Source: Phyllobacterium sp. YR531
Lineage (GTDB): Bacteria; Pseudomonadota; Alphaproteobacteria; Rhizobiales; Rhizobiaceae
Length of the DNA: 64,000 nt
Assembly (NCBI RefSeq): GCF_000282595.1
Contig: NZ_AKIZ01000030.1
Span: forward strand, 1-64,000
Direction of reading: 5' to 3'
The notes under the pieces were generated by a model that did not search any database, was not told the origin of the DNA, and was given only the letters and a program-made list of their open reading frames with translations. The position numbers were made by a program, and so were the translations under genes. This document shows positions 9,166 to 18,904 of the stretch, piece after piece (the stretch's first letter is position 1; each line of letters opens with the position of its first letter).

Positions 9166-10745
9166 TGCCACAATTTGTCTGCGCTGTAGATGTTGGCACA
9201 GGAAGCGCCCGTGCGGGCATTCTGGATGCAAAGGGCAATCTTCTTGGCCGCGTTGAACACCCGATCCTGATGAATCGTCCGATGGGCGATCACGCAGAAC
9301 ATGATTCGGAAGATATCTGGAAATCCGTTTGCATAGCCGTTCAGGGTGCCGTTGCTGCGGCTAAAGTCAGCCCCGCTGATGTTGTTGGATTGAGCTTTGA
9401 TGCTACATGTTCATTGGTCGTGCGTGATAAGCAAACGGAACAGCTTACCGTATCAACCTCCGGCGAACGGCGCTGGGATACCATCGTGTGGCTGGATCAT
9501 CGCGCGCTTGATGAGGCTGATGAATGTACGGCAACCGGCCATAAAGTTCTCGATTTCCTGGGTGGCGTTATGTCTCCGGAAATGCAAACGCCAAAATTGA
9601 TGTGGCTGAAACGCCATCTACCTGCGACATGGGAAAAGGCAGGCTACTTCTTTGACCTTGCTGATTACCTCAGTTGGAAAGCGACGGGTTCATTGGCACG
9701 GTCGCAATGCACATTGACCTGCAAATGGACTTATCTTGCCCATGAGGAGCATGGATGGCAGGCGGATTACCTGAAAACGATTGGTCTGGAGGACTTACTT
9801 GAACGTGGTCACCTGCCGGAAGTTGCAAGCCCTGTAGCAACCGATCTTGGCGCGTTGACCAGTGAAGCAGCAAAGGCATTGGGCCTCACAACCAGTTGCC
9901 AGGTAGGTGCTGGTCTGATTGATGCTTTTGCTGGTTCGCTTGGAGTCCTTGGTGGCTTTGCTGGTGATCTTTCGCAAATTGACCGCCATCTTGCATTGAT
10001 AGCTGGAACATCAAGCTGCCTGATGGCGCTGTCACAGGAGCCAATTTCTTTCCGTGGCGGTTGGGGGCCATATCATGGTGTTGCGCTTCCGGATGTCTGG
10101 CTGAGTGAGGGAGGTCAATCCGTGACCGGTGCCCTACTCGACCATATCATCCGTTGGCATGGTGCTGGTGGTGAGCCCAATGGTGATCTGCATAGAAAAA
10201 TCACAGCACGAATCATGGAGCTTCGCGCTGCAGAACCCGATCTTGCAAATCGCCTGCACGTCTTGCCAGACTTTCACGGCAATCGGTCACCGCTCGCAGA
10301 TCCCCACGCGGTGGGCGTTATCAGCGGCCTGACGCTGGATTCATCATTCGACAGCCTCTGCCGTCTGTATTGGAGGACTGCCGTGGGCATATCACTTGGC
10401 GTGCGGCACATTCTTGATGCCTTTAATGACAAGGGTTACGCCATTGATACGATGCACGTTACCGGTGGGCACATCAAAAGCCCATTGCTGATGGAACTCT
10501 ATGCTGATGCAACCGGGTGCACGGTTATCACCTCTGCAGCGGAAGACGCAGTACTTCTCGGCACAGCAATGGTCGCGGCAACTGCTGCCGGTATGTATCC
10601 CGATCTACCCTCAGCCTGCACTGCGATGAAACAAGGCGGGCGAGCCTGTCAGCCTGACCCGGCAGCACGCCAGCGGCTTGATCGCGACTATCGCATTTTT
10701 GTTGAAATGCACGCCCAGCGCAAAGCACTGGACGCGATACAATAG
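9165..10745 (+). CDS. FGGY-family pentulose kinase (ribulokinase-like)
   Basis: ATP-dependent sugar kinase of 526 residues. The N-terminal phosphate loop is VDVGTGSARAGI, the ATP-side glycine patches AGTSSC and VTGGHIKSPLLMEL, and the pattern DATCSLV near residue 83 is typical of the ribulokinase-like FGGY subgroup rather than xylulokinase. It fits phosphorylation of D-ribulose or D-xylulose made from pentitols by the two dehydrogenases. The start at 9165 overlaps the HAD stop. The stop lies one base from the convergent polA stop, with no terminator between them. Confidence 0.82.
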   Translation: MPQFVCAVDVGTGSARAGILDAKGNLLGRVEHPILMNRPMGDHAEHDSEDIWKSVCIAVQGAVAAAKVSPADVVGLSFDATCSLVVRDKQTEQLTVSTSGERRWDTIVWLDHRALDEADECTATGHKVLDFLGGVMSPEMQTPKLMWLKRHLPATWEKAGYFFDLADYLSWKATGSLARSQCTLTCKWTYLAHEEHGWQADYLKTIGLEDLLERGHLPEVASPVATDLGALTSEAAKALGLTTSCQVGAGLIDAFAGSLGVLGGFAGDLSQIDRHLALIAGTSSCLMALSQEPISFRGGWGPYHGVALPDVWLSEGGQSVTGALLDHIIRWHGAGGEPNGDLHRKITARIMELRAAEPDLANRLHVLPDFHGNRSPLADPHAVGVISGLTLDSSFDSLCRLYWRTAVGISLGVRHILDAFNDKGYAIDTMHVTGGHIKSPLLMELYADATGCTVITSAAEDAVLLGTAMVAATAAGMYPDLPSACTAMKQGGRACQPDPAARQRLDRDYRIFVEMHAQRKALDAIQ

Positions 10746-10746
10746 A

Positions 10747-13698
10747 TTAGTGCGCAGCTTCCCAGTTTGAAGCTGCGCGTGCATCAACCTGTAGGGGAAC
10801 AGAGAGGGAAATTGCGGGCATAGCTGCATTTTCCATTACTTCACGGATGACTGGTAGCGTTGCATCTACCTCCTCGTCACTTGTTTCGAAAACGAGTTCG
10901 TCATGTACCTGAAGCAGCATACGTGCTGAGAGCTTGGCTTCAACAAGTGCAGCGTCCATGCGCACCATGGCACGACGGATAATGTCGGCAGCAGAGCCTT
11001 GGATAGGTGCATTGATTGCTGCACGCTCATTGAACGCCCGCAGTTGCGGATTGGATGAGCGAATTTCGGGATAGTGCGCACGGCGACCGAAAATGGTTTC
11101 GACATAGCCGTGCTGGCGGGCAAAGGCTTTGGTTGCTTCCATATAGTCCTTGATGCCGGGAAAACGATCAAAATAGGTACGGATATACTGGCTGGCCTCT
11201 TCGCGGGGGATTGATAACTGGTTCGCAAGACCAAAAGCGGAAATGCCGTAGATAATGCCGAAATTGATAGCCTTTGCACGGCGTCGCACCTCAGAAGGCA
11301 TGCCTTCGACGGGGACGCCAAACATCTCTGAGGCGGTCATGGCGTGAATGTCGATGCTGTCAGCAAAGGCTTGAGTGAGCTGCGGAATTTCAGCCACATG
11401 CGCCAGCACGCGCAGTTCGATCTGGCTATAGTCGGCAGATATCAGTTTGTTGCCCGGTGCTGCAATAAAGGCGGTACGAATCTTGCGGCCTTCGCTGGTA
11501 CGTACGGGAATGTTTTGGAGATTTGGTTCTGACGAAGACAGGCGCCCCGTCGATGTCGCAGCCATCGCATAAGAAGTATGCACGCGCTTTGTTTGCGGGT
11601 GAATATAGCCAGGCAAAGCATCGGTATATGTTGATTTCAGCTTGGTAAGTTGCCGCCAGTCTACAATCTTGCGCGGTAGTTCATGGCCCTCAGCTGCAAG
11701 ATCTTCAAGGAGTTGTGCCGATGTTGACCATTGTCCCGTCTTGGTCTTCGAACCACCGGGCAGGCCCATTTTCCCGAACAATATATCGCCCATCTGCTTG
11801 GGGGAACCAATGTTGATTTTCTCACCGGCAAGTTTGTAGATTTCTTCCTCGATCGCGGCCGCTGATTGTGCGAGGTCCCCTGATAGCCTCGACAATATCT
11901 GCCGATCAACACTTATGCCTCGTTCCTCCATCCGGGCAAGGACAGGAATAAGAGGGCGCTCCAGGCGCTCATAAACCGAAGCGAGACCATCGGCAACAAG
12001 GCGTGGCTTCAGCAATCGCCACAGACGCAAAGTGACGTCGGCGTCTTCGGCTGCATATTCAGTAGCACGTTCAATCTCAACCTTGTCAAATGTAAGCGAA
12101 GACTTACCAGATCCAATCAAATCCTTGTAGGCCAGCGGTTTATGGCCCAGCCAGCGGTCACAAAGACTATCCATGCTATGATGACCTTCACCAGCATCAA
12201 GCACATAAGAGATAAGCATGGTGTCATCGACGGGACGTAGATCGATGCCATGACGGTGCATCACCAGCCATTCATACTTCATGGAGTGAGCAATTTTCAG
12301 AACCGATGCATCTTCCAACATTGGTTTTAACAGGCGGAAAACTGCAGCTTCAGGGATCTGGTGCTCAAGAAGACCACCACCGAGCAAATCGCCATCACGT
12401 GACTTGTGGTTTATCGGGATATAGGCGGCACGCCCAGGCCGAGTGGCCAAAGACAAGCCAACGATTTCGGTCTGCATCGGGTCAGCAGATGTTGTTTCCG
12501 TATCGAAGGCCACAATACCTGACGCCATCGCCTCGTCGATCCAGATTTGCAGTGAAGCAGTATCGCGAATGGTTACATACGCGCTGCGATCAATCTTGCC
12601 CGAGAGTGCCTCGTCGGTGCGTGCTTTGACCAGATCAGCTGGAGTCGCGGCAATATTGGATGAACTGGGCTTGTTTGAAACGACTGTTTGGTCCGACGGT
12701 GTAGAAGCTGGACGGTTTGCGCTAGCTTCGCTTTTATCAAGATCGGGGCCATGTGCCTCTGCAACGGCTTCAATCTTCAGATTGGTTGCCTCAATCGCGC
12801 TGGCATCAACGCCAGTTGCTTCTGCGGCCCTGCGTGTCAGGGAGTTAAATTCCATGGATTTCAGGAAAGCCACAAGCTTGGGACCGTCCTGTGGTTCAAG
12901 TACGAAATCTTCCAGACCTATATCAATCGGGGTATCAGTTTTCAAAGTAACAAGCTGGCGTGAGATCAGCGCCTGCTCGGTATATTGAATGATGTTTTCG
13001 CGTCTTTTCTGCTGCTTGATCTCGCCGGCACGCGAAAGCAATGTATCCAGATCACCAAACTCCTCCAGCAACTGTGCTGCAGTTTTTGGTCCAATGCCGG
13101 GGATGCCAGGGACATTGTCGGTAGAATCGCCCGTCATTGCCTGCAGATCGATCATTTTTCCCGGCGGTACGCCCCATTTCTCGACCACCTCGGGGATACC
13201 GATCTGTTTATCCTTCATACTGTCGTACATGGAGACAAGTGGTGTCACCAATTGCATCAGATCCTTGTCGGAAGAGATGATTGTCACCTCTGCACCTGCA
13301 GCCTCCGCCATGCGGGCATAGGTGGCAATCAGGTCATCGGCCTCATATCCCTCTTTCTCGATACAAGGCAGGTTGAATGCTTTCGTCGCTTGCCGGATCA
13401 AGCCAAATTGCGGGATAAGGTCTTCCGGCGGAGCAGAACGGTTTGCTTTGTATTCCGGATAAATTTCCTTCCGGAAGGTTGTCGAAGAATAATCAAAAAT
13501 GACCGCAAAATGTGTTGGCGTATCGCGCACCGAGGTATCACGCGCCTCGCGCAAAAGCTTCCACAGCATGTTGCAAAAGCCTGAAACTGCACCGACGGGC
13601 AAGCCATCCGATTTCCGCGTCAGCGGAGGAAGGGCATGGTATGCACGGAAAATATAGCCGGAACCGTCGACGAGGAAGAGATGATCACCTTTTTTCAT
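10747..13698 (-). CDS. polA: DNA polymerase I
   Basis: A 983-residue three-domain polymerase for Okazaki fragment processing and excision repair. The N-terminal 5' nuclease domain spans about 1-300, with the helix-hairpin-helix DNVPGIPGIGPKTAAQLL. The 3'-5' exonuclease domain follows and keeps its catalytic pair (FDTETTSADP), so proofreading is probably active. The polymerase domain has motif A DYSQIELRVLAHVA, the O-helix RRRAKAINFGIIYG and motif C QVHDELVFE. The start is set at 13698 (MKKGDHLFLVDGSGYIFRAYHA). The open frame extends 47 codons upstream, but that part has no family similarity. Confidence 0.96.
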   Translation of the reverse strand: MKKGDHLFLVDGSGYIFRAYHALPPLTRKSDGLPVGAVSGFCNMLWKLLREARDTSVRDTPTHFAVIFDYSSTTFRKEIYPEYKANRSAPPEDLIPQFGLIRQATKAFNLPCIEKEGYEADDLIATYARMAEAAGAEVTIISSDKDLMQLVTPLVSMYDSMKDKQIGIPEVVEKWGVPPGKMIDLQAMTGDSTDNVPGIPGIGPKTAAQLLEEFGDLDTLLSRAGEIKQQKRRENIIQYTEQALISRQLVTLKTDTPIDIGLEDFVLEPQDGPKLVAFLKSMEFNSLTRRAAEATGVDASAIEATNLKIEAVAEAHGPDLDKSEASANRPASTPSDQTVVSNKPSSSNIAATPADLVKARTDEALSGKIDRSAYVTIRDTASLQIWIDEAMASGIVAFDTETTSADPMQTEIVGLSLATRPGRAAYIPINHKSRDGDLLGGGLLEHQIPEAAVFRLLKPMLEDASVLKIAHSMKYEWLVMHRHGIDLRPVDDTMLISYVLDAGEGHHSMDSLCDRWLGHKPLAYKDLIGSGKSSLTFDKVEIERATEYAAEDADVTLRLWRLLKPRLVADGLASVYERLERPLIPVLARMEERGISVDRQILSRLSGDLAQSAAAIEEEIYKLAGEKINIGSPKQMGDILFGKMGLPGGSKTKTGQWSTSAQLLEDLAAEGHELPRKIVDWRQLTKLKSTYTDALPGYIHPQTKRVHTSYAMAATSTGRLSSSEPNLQNIPVRTSEGRKIRTAFIAAPGNKLISADYSQIELRVLAHVAEIPQLTQAFADSIDIHAMTASEMFGVPVEGMPSEVRRRAKAINFGIIYGISAFGLANQLSIPREEASQYIRTYFDRFPGIKDYMEATKAFARQHGYVETIFGRRAHYPEIRSSNPQLRAFNERAAINAPIQGSAADIIRRAMVRMDAALVEAKLSARMLLQVHDELVFETSDEEVDATLPVIREVMENAAMPAISLSVPLQVDARAASNWEAAH

Positions 13699-14113
13699 GC
13701 AAACAGAAATAAATGAACATCCGCGAAAAGGGAATGATGAGTTGTGTTGTTTCACGCAACTCCTGTGGGCATCTTGACAGTCGGTATAGTTCACGCGTTT
13801 GTTACAAAGATGTAATCTTCTGTGCCCTTGAATTGCCACGGTTTGCCCCCCAAATCCAGTTCATCGACATTAGATCGATCTCTGGTTTTTAAGGCTCGTC
13901 CCCCGCCTGATACCAGTGTCGCAGTCACCCCATCCCCCTCTCCAGGGTTGACTGCAAATGAGTGTAGTAGTGATCTGGTCGCCTCTGGTCCCCCCGCCAA
14001 GGCGGCCATTTCTTTTGTGGCTACCTGCATGGCACTTTTTTGTGCTCCTTTTGCCAAAATGCGATAAGAAGAACTCCCTTCACGAATCCGGTCCACCAAA
14101 TTCAGGAAATGCT
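13699..14113. other. 415-base gap between polA and the dipeptidase, holding a doubtful minus-strand ORF
   Basis: The gap separates divergent genes. It contains a 102-codon minus-strand frame (13791-14099; a possible ATG inside it at about 14027, preceded by AAAGGAG). I recognise no family. Its codon use is unlike the neighbours, with repeated CTA, AGA, GGG, TCA and TTA codons, so it is either foreign or non-coding. On the plus strand TTGACA lies near 13774, with no clear -10. No T-run terminator was seen. Confidence 0.4.
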
Positions 14114-15502
14114 ATGTCCGCTTTAGAACCCGTGTTGAACGTGCTTGATAACAATCTCGACGAAAGCCTGAAGCGCCTCTTCGATCTGTTGCGAATCAAA
14201 TCCATCTCAACCGATCCGGCATTCAAGGCAGAATGCCGCAAAGCTGCCGAATGGCTGGTTGCCGATCTCCAATCAATTGGTTTTGAAGCAAGCGTACGGG
14301 ACACGCCTGGGCATCCGATGGTTGTGGGACACCATGCCGGGCCAAGCGAAGATGCACCACATGTGCTTTTCTACGGACACTACGATGTCCAACCGGTTGA
14401 TCCACTCGAATTATGGGAAAACGACCCATTTGACCCAGCAATCAAAGATGCCGGTAATGGGCGCAAAATTCTCACAGGGCGAGGAACGTCAGACGACAAA
14501 GGACAATTGATGACTTTTGTCGAAGCCTGTCGTGCTTACAAGGAAGTACACGGCAAACTGCCGATAAAGGTTTCCATTCTATTTGAGGGCGAAGAAGAAT
14601 CGGGCTCGCCGTCGCTGAAGCCATTCCTTGAAGCGCATAAGAACGAGTTGAAGGCTGATTTTGCACTCGTATGCGATACAGGTATGTGGGATCCTGAAAC
14701 CCCTGCCATTTCAGTTGGATTACGAGGGCTTGTCGGCGAAGAAATTATTATCAAAGCGGCGGATCGCGATCTTCATTCGGGTATGTTCGGTGGTGCAGCA
14801 GCAAATCCGATCCGTATACTGACGAAGGTTCTTGCCGATATTCACGATGAAAACGGAGCTGTGACTATCCCCGGTTTTTATGATGGGGTGGAGGAAACAC
14901 CGACCCAAATATTGCAGATGTGGGAGGGGCTGGGGGCTACGCCTGAAAACTTCCTTGGACCCGTAGGACTTTCTGTGCCATCCGGCGAAAAAGGACGTTC
15001 GGTGCTGGAGCTGATCTGGGCACGGCCCACGGCCGAGTTTAATGGTATAACCGGCGGCTATACCGGGCAAGGTTTCAAAACCGTCATTGCAGCGCAGGCT
15101 TCGGCAAAGGTTTCGTTCCGTCTGGTCCACAAGCAGAATCCGGTAAAAATCCGTGAAGCATTCAGGGCCTTCGTTCAGGCACGTATTCCAGCCGATTGCA
15201 CGGTGGAGTTTCATGAACATGGCGGCTCGCCTGCCATCCAGCTTTCCTATGAATCACCGCTGCTATCCAAGGCAAAAAATGCCTTGAGTGATGAATGGCC
15301 AAATCCGGCCGTGCTGATTGCCATGGGTGGCTCTATTCCAATTGTAGGCGATTTCCAGCACATGCTCGGAATGGAATCGCTGCTTGTGGGCTATGGCTTG
15401 GAAGACGACCGTATTCATTCACCCAACGAGAAGTACGAGCTGAACTCTTTCCATAAGGGTCAGCGGTCCTGGGCACGCATTCTCGACGCTTTGGCCAAAT
15501 AA
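14114..15502 (+). CDS. M20-family metallopeptidase (dipeptidase)
   Basis: A 462-residue zinc aminopeptidase/dipeptidase of the M20 ArgE/DapE/CNDP clan, cytoplasmic. Metal ligands are visible as YGHYDVQP (His89; Asp91 is the supporting acid), TSDDKGQ (bridging Asp near 127) and the general-base pair in FEGEEESGS (Glu160-161). The later HSGMFGG belongs to the lid domain. The ATG at 14114 is chosen over upstream codons because the upstream extension is hydrophobic noise. The substrate is probably a small peptide. RNase D-like follows after 12 bases, so the two may share a transcript. Confidence 0.87.
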   Translation: MSALEPVLNVLDNNLDESLKRLFDLLRIKSISTDPAFKAECRKAAEWLVADLQSIGFEASVRDTPGHPMVVGHHAGPSEDAPHVLFYGHYDVQPVDPLELWENDPFDPAIKDAGNGRKILTGRGTSDDKGQLMTFVEACRAYKEVHGKLPIKVSILFEGEEESGSPSLKPFLEAHKNELKADFALVCDTGMWDPETPAISVGLRGLVGEEIIIKAADRDLHSGMFGGAAANPIRILTKVLADIHDENGAVTIPGFYDGVEETPTQILQMWEGLGATPENFLGPVGLSVPSGEKGRSVLELIWARPTAEFNGITGGYTGQGFKTVIAAQASAKVSFRLVHKQNPVKIREAFRAFVQARIPADCTVEFHEHGGSPAIQLSYESPLLSKAKNALSDEWPNPAVLIAMGGSIPIVGDFQHMLGMESLLVGYGLEDDRIHSPNEKYELNSFHKGQRSWARILDALAK

Positions 15503-15514
15503 TAGGAAATTGAT

Positions 15515-16132
15515 ATGACGATCCGTTTTCATCGGAATGATTTGCCGGACTTGAGTAATTATCAGGTTGATGCCGTTGCAATCGATACAGAAACACTCGG
15601 TCTTAATCCGCATCGCGACCGGCTCTGTGTTGTCCAGATTTCACCCGGCGATGGTACCGCGGATGTTATTCAGATCGACAAGGGACAGATTGCAGCCCCT
15701 AACCTGGTGAAGCTTCTCGGAGATGATGCCATCACCAAGATTTTTCACTTCGGAAGGTTTGATCTTGCCGTATTGTTCCACACCTTCAAGGTTATGCCGA
15801 AGCCGGTATTCTGTACGAAAATCGCCTCGCGTCTGGTTCGTACTTATACGGATCGCCATGGTTTGAAGGAGATTTGCAGCGAACTGCTTGAAGTCAATCT
15901 TTCCAAACAGCAGCAATCGTCCGATTGGGCAGCGCCCCAGTTGAGCCAAGCCCAATTGGAATACGCTGCGTCTGATGTTCTCTATTTACATCGGCTGCGA
16001 GCCATTCTTCAGCAGCGTCTGGAGCGTGACAGCAGGGCTGAAGAAGCTGCTGCTTGCTTTGAATTTCTTCCTACGCGTTCCAAACTGGATCTGATGGGCT
16101 GGGACGAGCAAGATATCTTTGCTCACAGTTAG
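15515..16132 (+). CDS. RNase D-like 3'-5' exonuclease (single domain)
   Basis: A 205-residue DEDD exonuclease. Motif I is AIDTETLG (Asp24, Glu26), motif II lies in HFGRFDLAVL and motif III (DEDDy) in QLEYAASDVLYLH. It lacks the C-terminal HRDC domains of full RNase D, as is common for the second, short Rnd-like protein of Hyphomicrobiales. It likely trims structured RNA 3' ends. The stop lies three bases from the convergent acyltransferase stop. Confidence 0.85.
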   Translation: MTIRFHRNDLPDLSNYQVDAVAIDTETLGLNPHRDRLCVVQISPGDGTADVIQIDKGQIAAPNLVKLLGDDAITKIFHFGRFDLAVLFHTFKVMPKPVFCTKIASRLVRTYTDRHGLKEICSELLEVNLSKQQQSSDWAAPQLSQAQLEYAASDVLYLHRLRAILQQRLERDSRAEEAAACFEFLPTRSKLDLMGWDEQDIFAHS

Positions 16133-16135
16133 TCG

Positions 16136-17248
16136 TCACCGCGCAGCAGTTGCCACAACCGCCTCATTGCGTGGAGCGCGATCTATGTGCGCCCACGCTG
16201 GCCGTTTGAACAAAAACTGGCCATACCCGGTCAATTGGATGAGGCCATATAGAATTACCGGACCAATGACGCCGGATATCAGTGTCAGGAAAGATATTGT
16301 GCCGATATCCGAAATGATGCCACTTTTGAGCAAGACAGTGCGGGCTATCGCCATGGGTAGGAAGAACGCCAGATAAACGACGATAGAATGTGCCCCAAGC
16401 CAGCGAAGAGGCGAGGTAATCTGCTTCCAGGGTAAAGCTGCCATAAGGGAAGAGATTGAGACTATGGCTAATGCCCCGGCAAAACCGGCGATGAGTGAAA
16501 TGACTGGAACAGTCGCCCACCCCCCGAGACCGCCGGAAGTATAGCTTTCCAGCGGTATCCAAGCGTTGAATGGTGTAGATGCGGGGTGGAAGACCAGCCA
16601 ACCATTCAATACTGCCCATATGCATAAAATGATCGCCGCGACTGCTGGCCTTGCACGCAAAGTCTCTGCAAGTTTGAAAATAGCAGGCGCGAAAGCATAT
16701 CCTGCATAGAAATAGACATAACGGCTGCAAAACTCGTCAATGACGAGCCAGCCCGTATGGATAGGTAATGTTTCCAGGAACGCAGCTGCTGCAAGGATCA
16801 GCCAGATGTTGGCTGCCTTCAACAGCCGGGTAACAATGAAGAAAATTGGCAGGAGATATATGAACCACAAAGTGCCGAACGGCTGCACGAAGGCCACTGC
16901 ATAGGCCGTTGCAGCACCCGAGACGCCCGTTTCGCCGACAATGCCCGGGGCTTTGAACAGAAATTGAATGGTCAACCAAAGCACGTAAAAATAAGCGAAG
17001 TGCACGACCTTTCGGTCAACGTAGCGCAACCATGAGCGGTTGATGACAATGCTGAGAAAAAGACCGGAAATGAGGAAAAAGTCCGGCATGCGGAACGGTT
17101 GTGCAAAAGCAACAACGGGGTGCATCCATCCTGAAGCCCCAGCTTCGTTCTCGACACCCAGCACCGAATGCATCATTACGACAAAAATAATGCAGATGCC
17201 CTTGGCAATATCGACCCAGTCGACGCGTATCCTCTCCGCGGCATTCAT
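16136..17248 (-). CDS. Acyltransferase 3 family membrane protein
   Basis: A 370-residue integral membrane O-acyltransferase-like protein with about ten hydrophobic segments. The family N-terminal motif is RVDWVDIAKGICIIFVVMMHS, with the catalytic-site His in MMHS. The start at 17248 follows a GGGAG ribosome site; the open frame runs on, but without family similarity. Relatives acetylate or succinylate surface polysaccharides and periplasmic glucans. It lies after two glycosyltransferase genes but is separated from them by a terminator, so it probably has its own promoter in 17249-17344. Confidence 0.82.
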   Translation of the reverse strand: MNAAERIRVDWVDIAKGICIIFVVMMHSVLGVENEAGASGWMHPVVAFAQPFRMPDFFLISGLFLSIVINRSWLRYVDRKVVHFAYFYVLWLTIQFLFKAPGIVGETGVSGAATAYAVAFVQPFGTLWFIYLLPIFFIVTRLLKAANIWLILAAAAFLETLPIHTGWLVIDEFCSRYVYFYAGYAFAPAIFKLAETLRARPAVAAIILCIWAVLNGWLVFHPASTPFNAWIPLESYTSGGLGGWATVPVISLIAGFAGALAIVSISSLMAALPWKQITSPLRWLGAHSIVVYLAFFLPMAIARTVLLKSGIISDIGTISFLTLISGVIGPVILYGLIQLTGYGQFLFKRPAWAHIDRAPRNEAVVATAAR

Positions 17249-17344
17249 TGATGTGCTCCCTGACCCCAGTTCGATCTTTGATACACGAAGAGTGAAAATA
17301 GGAAGTAAAATTCGGGTGATGCATATGGGGCGATGGGAAATAGT

Positions 17345-17376
17345 ACAAAAACAAAAAAGCCGGGCAAGAGCCCGGC
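17345..17376 (-). terminator. Rho-independent terminator on the minus strand
   Basis: Perfect seven-base stem GCCGGGC/GCCCGGC (17359-17376) with a four-base loop. On the minus strand it is followed by a T-rich tract (17345-17358). It ends the lipoprotein/glycosyltransferase transcript upstream of the acyltransferase. Confidence 0.85.
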
Positions 17377-17511
17377 GAATTGTGAACGCTAATGCGTCCA
17401 GAGGGGAACACATAACGAGCGAAAAAATGGGAGGAGAACCGCTCGTTACGCAAGGAATAAAGTATAGCCGATAAAAGGAATTTTCAAGAGGCTGCAGATA
17501 ATAATCTTTTG

Positions 17512-17697
17512 CTATTGAGCGGGTGCATCCTGCGTCTCTAATTGCCGCATATCTTTGCACACCCCATGCCCGCGCAGCTGACATCCGCCAAGACGGTACT
17601 GAGCTTCTGAATCGGGGGAGGGGCTAAGCCGCTTGATGGCGCCGCCGCCACAGCCGCTAATAGCAAGAGTAAGACCTGCAAGAATGAGATAGCGCAT
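17512..17697 (-). CDS. Small lipoprotein
   Basis: A 61-residue predicted lipoprotein. The start at 17697 gives MRYLILAGLTLAISGC, a classic signal with lipobox (ISGC, lipidated Cys16), followed by a glycine run and a Cys-containing tail (GGCQLRGHGVCKDM). The two tail cysteines, eight residues apart, could form a disulfide. The function is unknown. The gene lies 70 bases downstream of the GT4 glycosyltransferase and just before a terminator, so it is probably the last gene of that transcript. Confidence 0.72.
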   Translation of the reverse strand: MRYLILAGLTLAISGCGGGAIKRLSPSPDSEAQYRLGGCQLRGHGVCKDMRQLETQDAPAQ

Positions 17698-17767
17698 GAA
17701 CGATTTCCTGATTGGTGGACCAAGACTAATGCCTTCGCGCTTGTTTCTCAATCGGCGCGGGGTCAAA

Positions 17768-18880
17768 TCAAAGCAGCGCGCAGAACTTTCCCAAAGAAGG
17801 CTTTTCCGGAAGACGCGCGAGTTCTTCAAGTTGATCCATTGATCCGGCGAGGGTGAAGCGCTGATAGAGCCAAGGTTCAATCTCATATGGCGAGGATTCA
17901 AACGCCCGGATTCTTTCTGATAAAGCGTCAGGGTTTCCTGTCGGAACCAGCCACTCTGCGTAAGGGCCTGTTAAAATCTCGGACGGACCATAAGGGCAAT
18001 CAGTGGATATGACCGGAGTTCCCGAAATGAAACTCTCGACCAGAACGTTGGGAAAGCCTTCAAGGTCGGATGAGAGTAACAAAGCTTCCGCACCAGCCAT
18101 ATACGCAAAAGGATTGTCGCGAAAATCAAGTGCCAATACACGGCCATCCAGTGCATGTTGCCGCGCCAGATCAATTGCTTCATCAGGCTTGTCCGTCAGG
18201 AGCAGGAGTTTGCGTGTCGACCCGCTGCGCCTCAAGCCCTCAAACAGCACGTCATGTCGTTTGGCTGCAGCAAAGCGACCAACGTGGATGTAATATGGCT
18301 CAGCAGGTAAATCGGCAGGCTTTTGCGCTGCCAACGCCTTTATATGTTCTACATCATAGCCATTGTGTACGAGGGTTGCTCGGGAAGGAGTGGCATTCAG
18401 TTTTGCGAGATCGTCAATGACGCCCCGAGACACGCCTATAACAGGTTTTCCGTGATAGATGGCGCGTAACAGCTGTCTGCGGCGTTGCCTTTTTTTCGGA
18501 TTTGCAACACTGGCGATAAGCTCGGACGTAGCAATGTGAATCCAATGATGCACATTTATAAGTCCTGCTCTGGCGACGACACGGTCCGCTGGTGTCAACG
18601 AGGAAGAAACAAAATCAAAAGGCTGGATGCGGGTGGCCCGTTTGAACCATTGTCGCAGCCGCAGGGCAGATTTGATTTGCTGGATGATCCCGCTTAGTCG
18701 GTTCGTCGATCGGTCCAGAATTTCGAACTCAACACCATCGGGAATGGGCCTTGTTTCGCCATTGACCAGGGCAAGAATGGTCACGGAATGGCCACGCCTC
18801 GCGAGTTCACCAGCATAGCGCAGCCTTGAATAGGTTACTCCGTTCGGCCCCAGATCAGCTATGATAAAGAGAAAGCGCAT
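17768..18880 (-). CDS. Glycosyltransferase family 4
   Basis: A 370-residue GT-B glycosyltransferase. The C-terminal donor-binding domain shows HVGRFAAAKRHDVLFEGL and the EGFPNVLVE motif with the two conserved glutamates, then GTPVISTDCPYGPSEIL. The N-terminal acceptor domain starts MRFLFIIADLGPNGV after a good AGGGG ribosome site. It probably adds a sugar to a surface glycan or glycolipid at the inner face of the membrane. It starts 24 bases after the preceding glycosyltransferase stop. Donor and acceptor are unknown. Confidence 0.85.
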   Translation of the reverse strand: MRFLFIIADLGPNGVTYSRLRYAGELARRGHSVTILALVNGETRPIPDGVEFEILDRSTNRLSGIIQQIKSALRLRQWFKRATRIQPFDFVSSSLTPADRVVARAGLINVHHWIHIATSELIASVANPKKRQRRRQLLRAIYHGKPVIGVSRGVIDDLAKLNATPSRATLVHNGYDVEHIKALAAQKPADLPAEPYYIHVGRFAAAKRHDVLFEGLRRSGSTRKLLLLTDKPDEAIDLARQHALDGRVLALDFRDNPFAYMAGAEALLLSSDLEGFPNVLVESFISGTPVISTDCPYGPSEILTGPYAEWLVPTGNPDALSERIRAFESSPYEIEPWLYQRFTLAGSMDQLEELARLPEKPSLGKFCALL

Positions 18881-18904
18881 CTAGTTTTGTCCCCTGTCGG
18901 AGCA

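Noticed and set aside
13699-13839. 47-codon upstream extension of polA
   Set aside because: It has no polymerase similarity, and the family start motif begins exactly at 13698.
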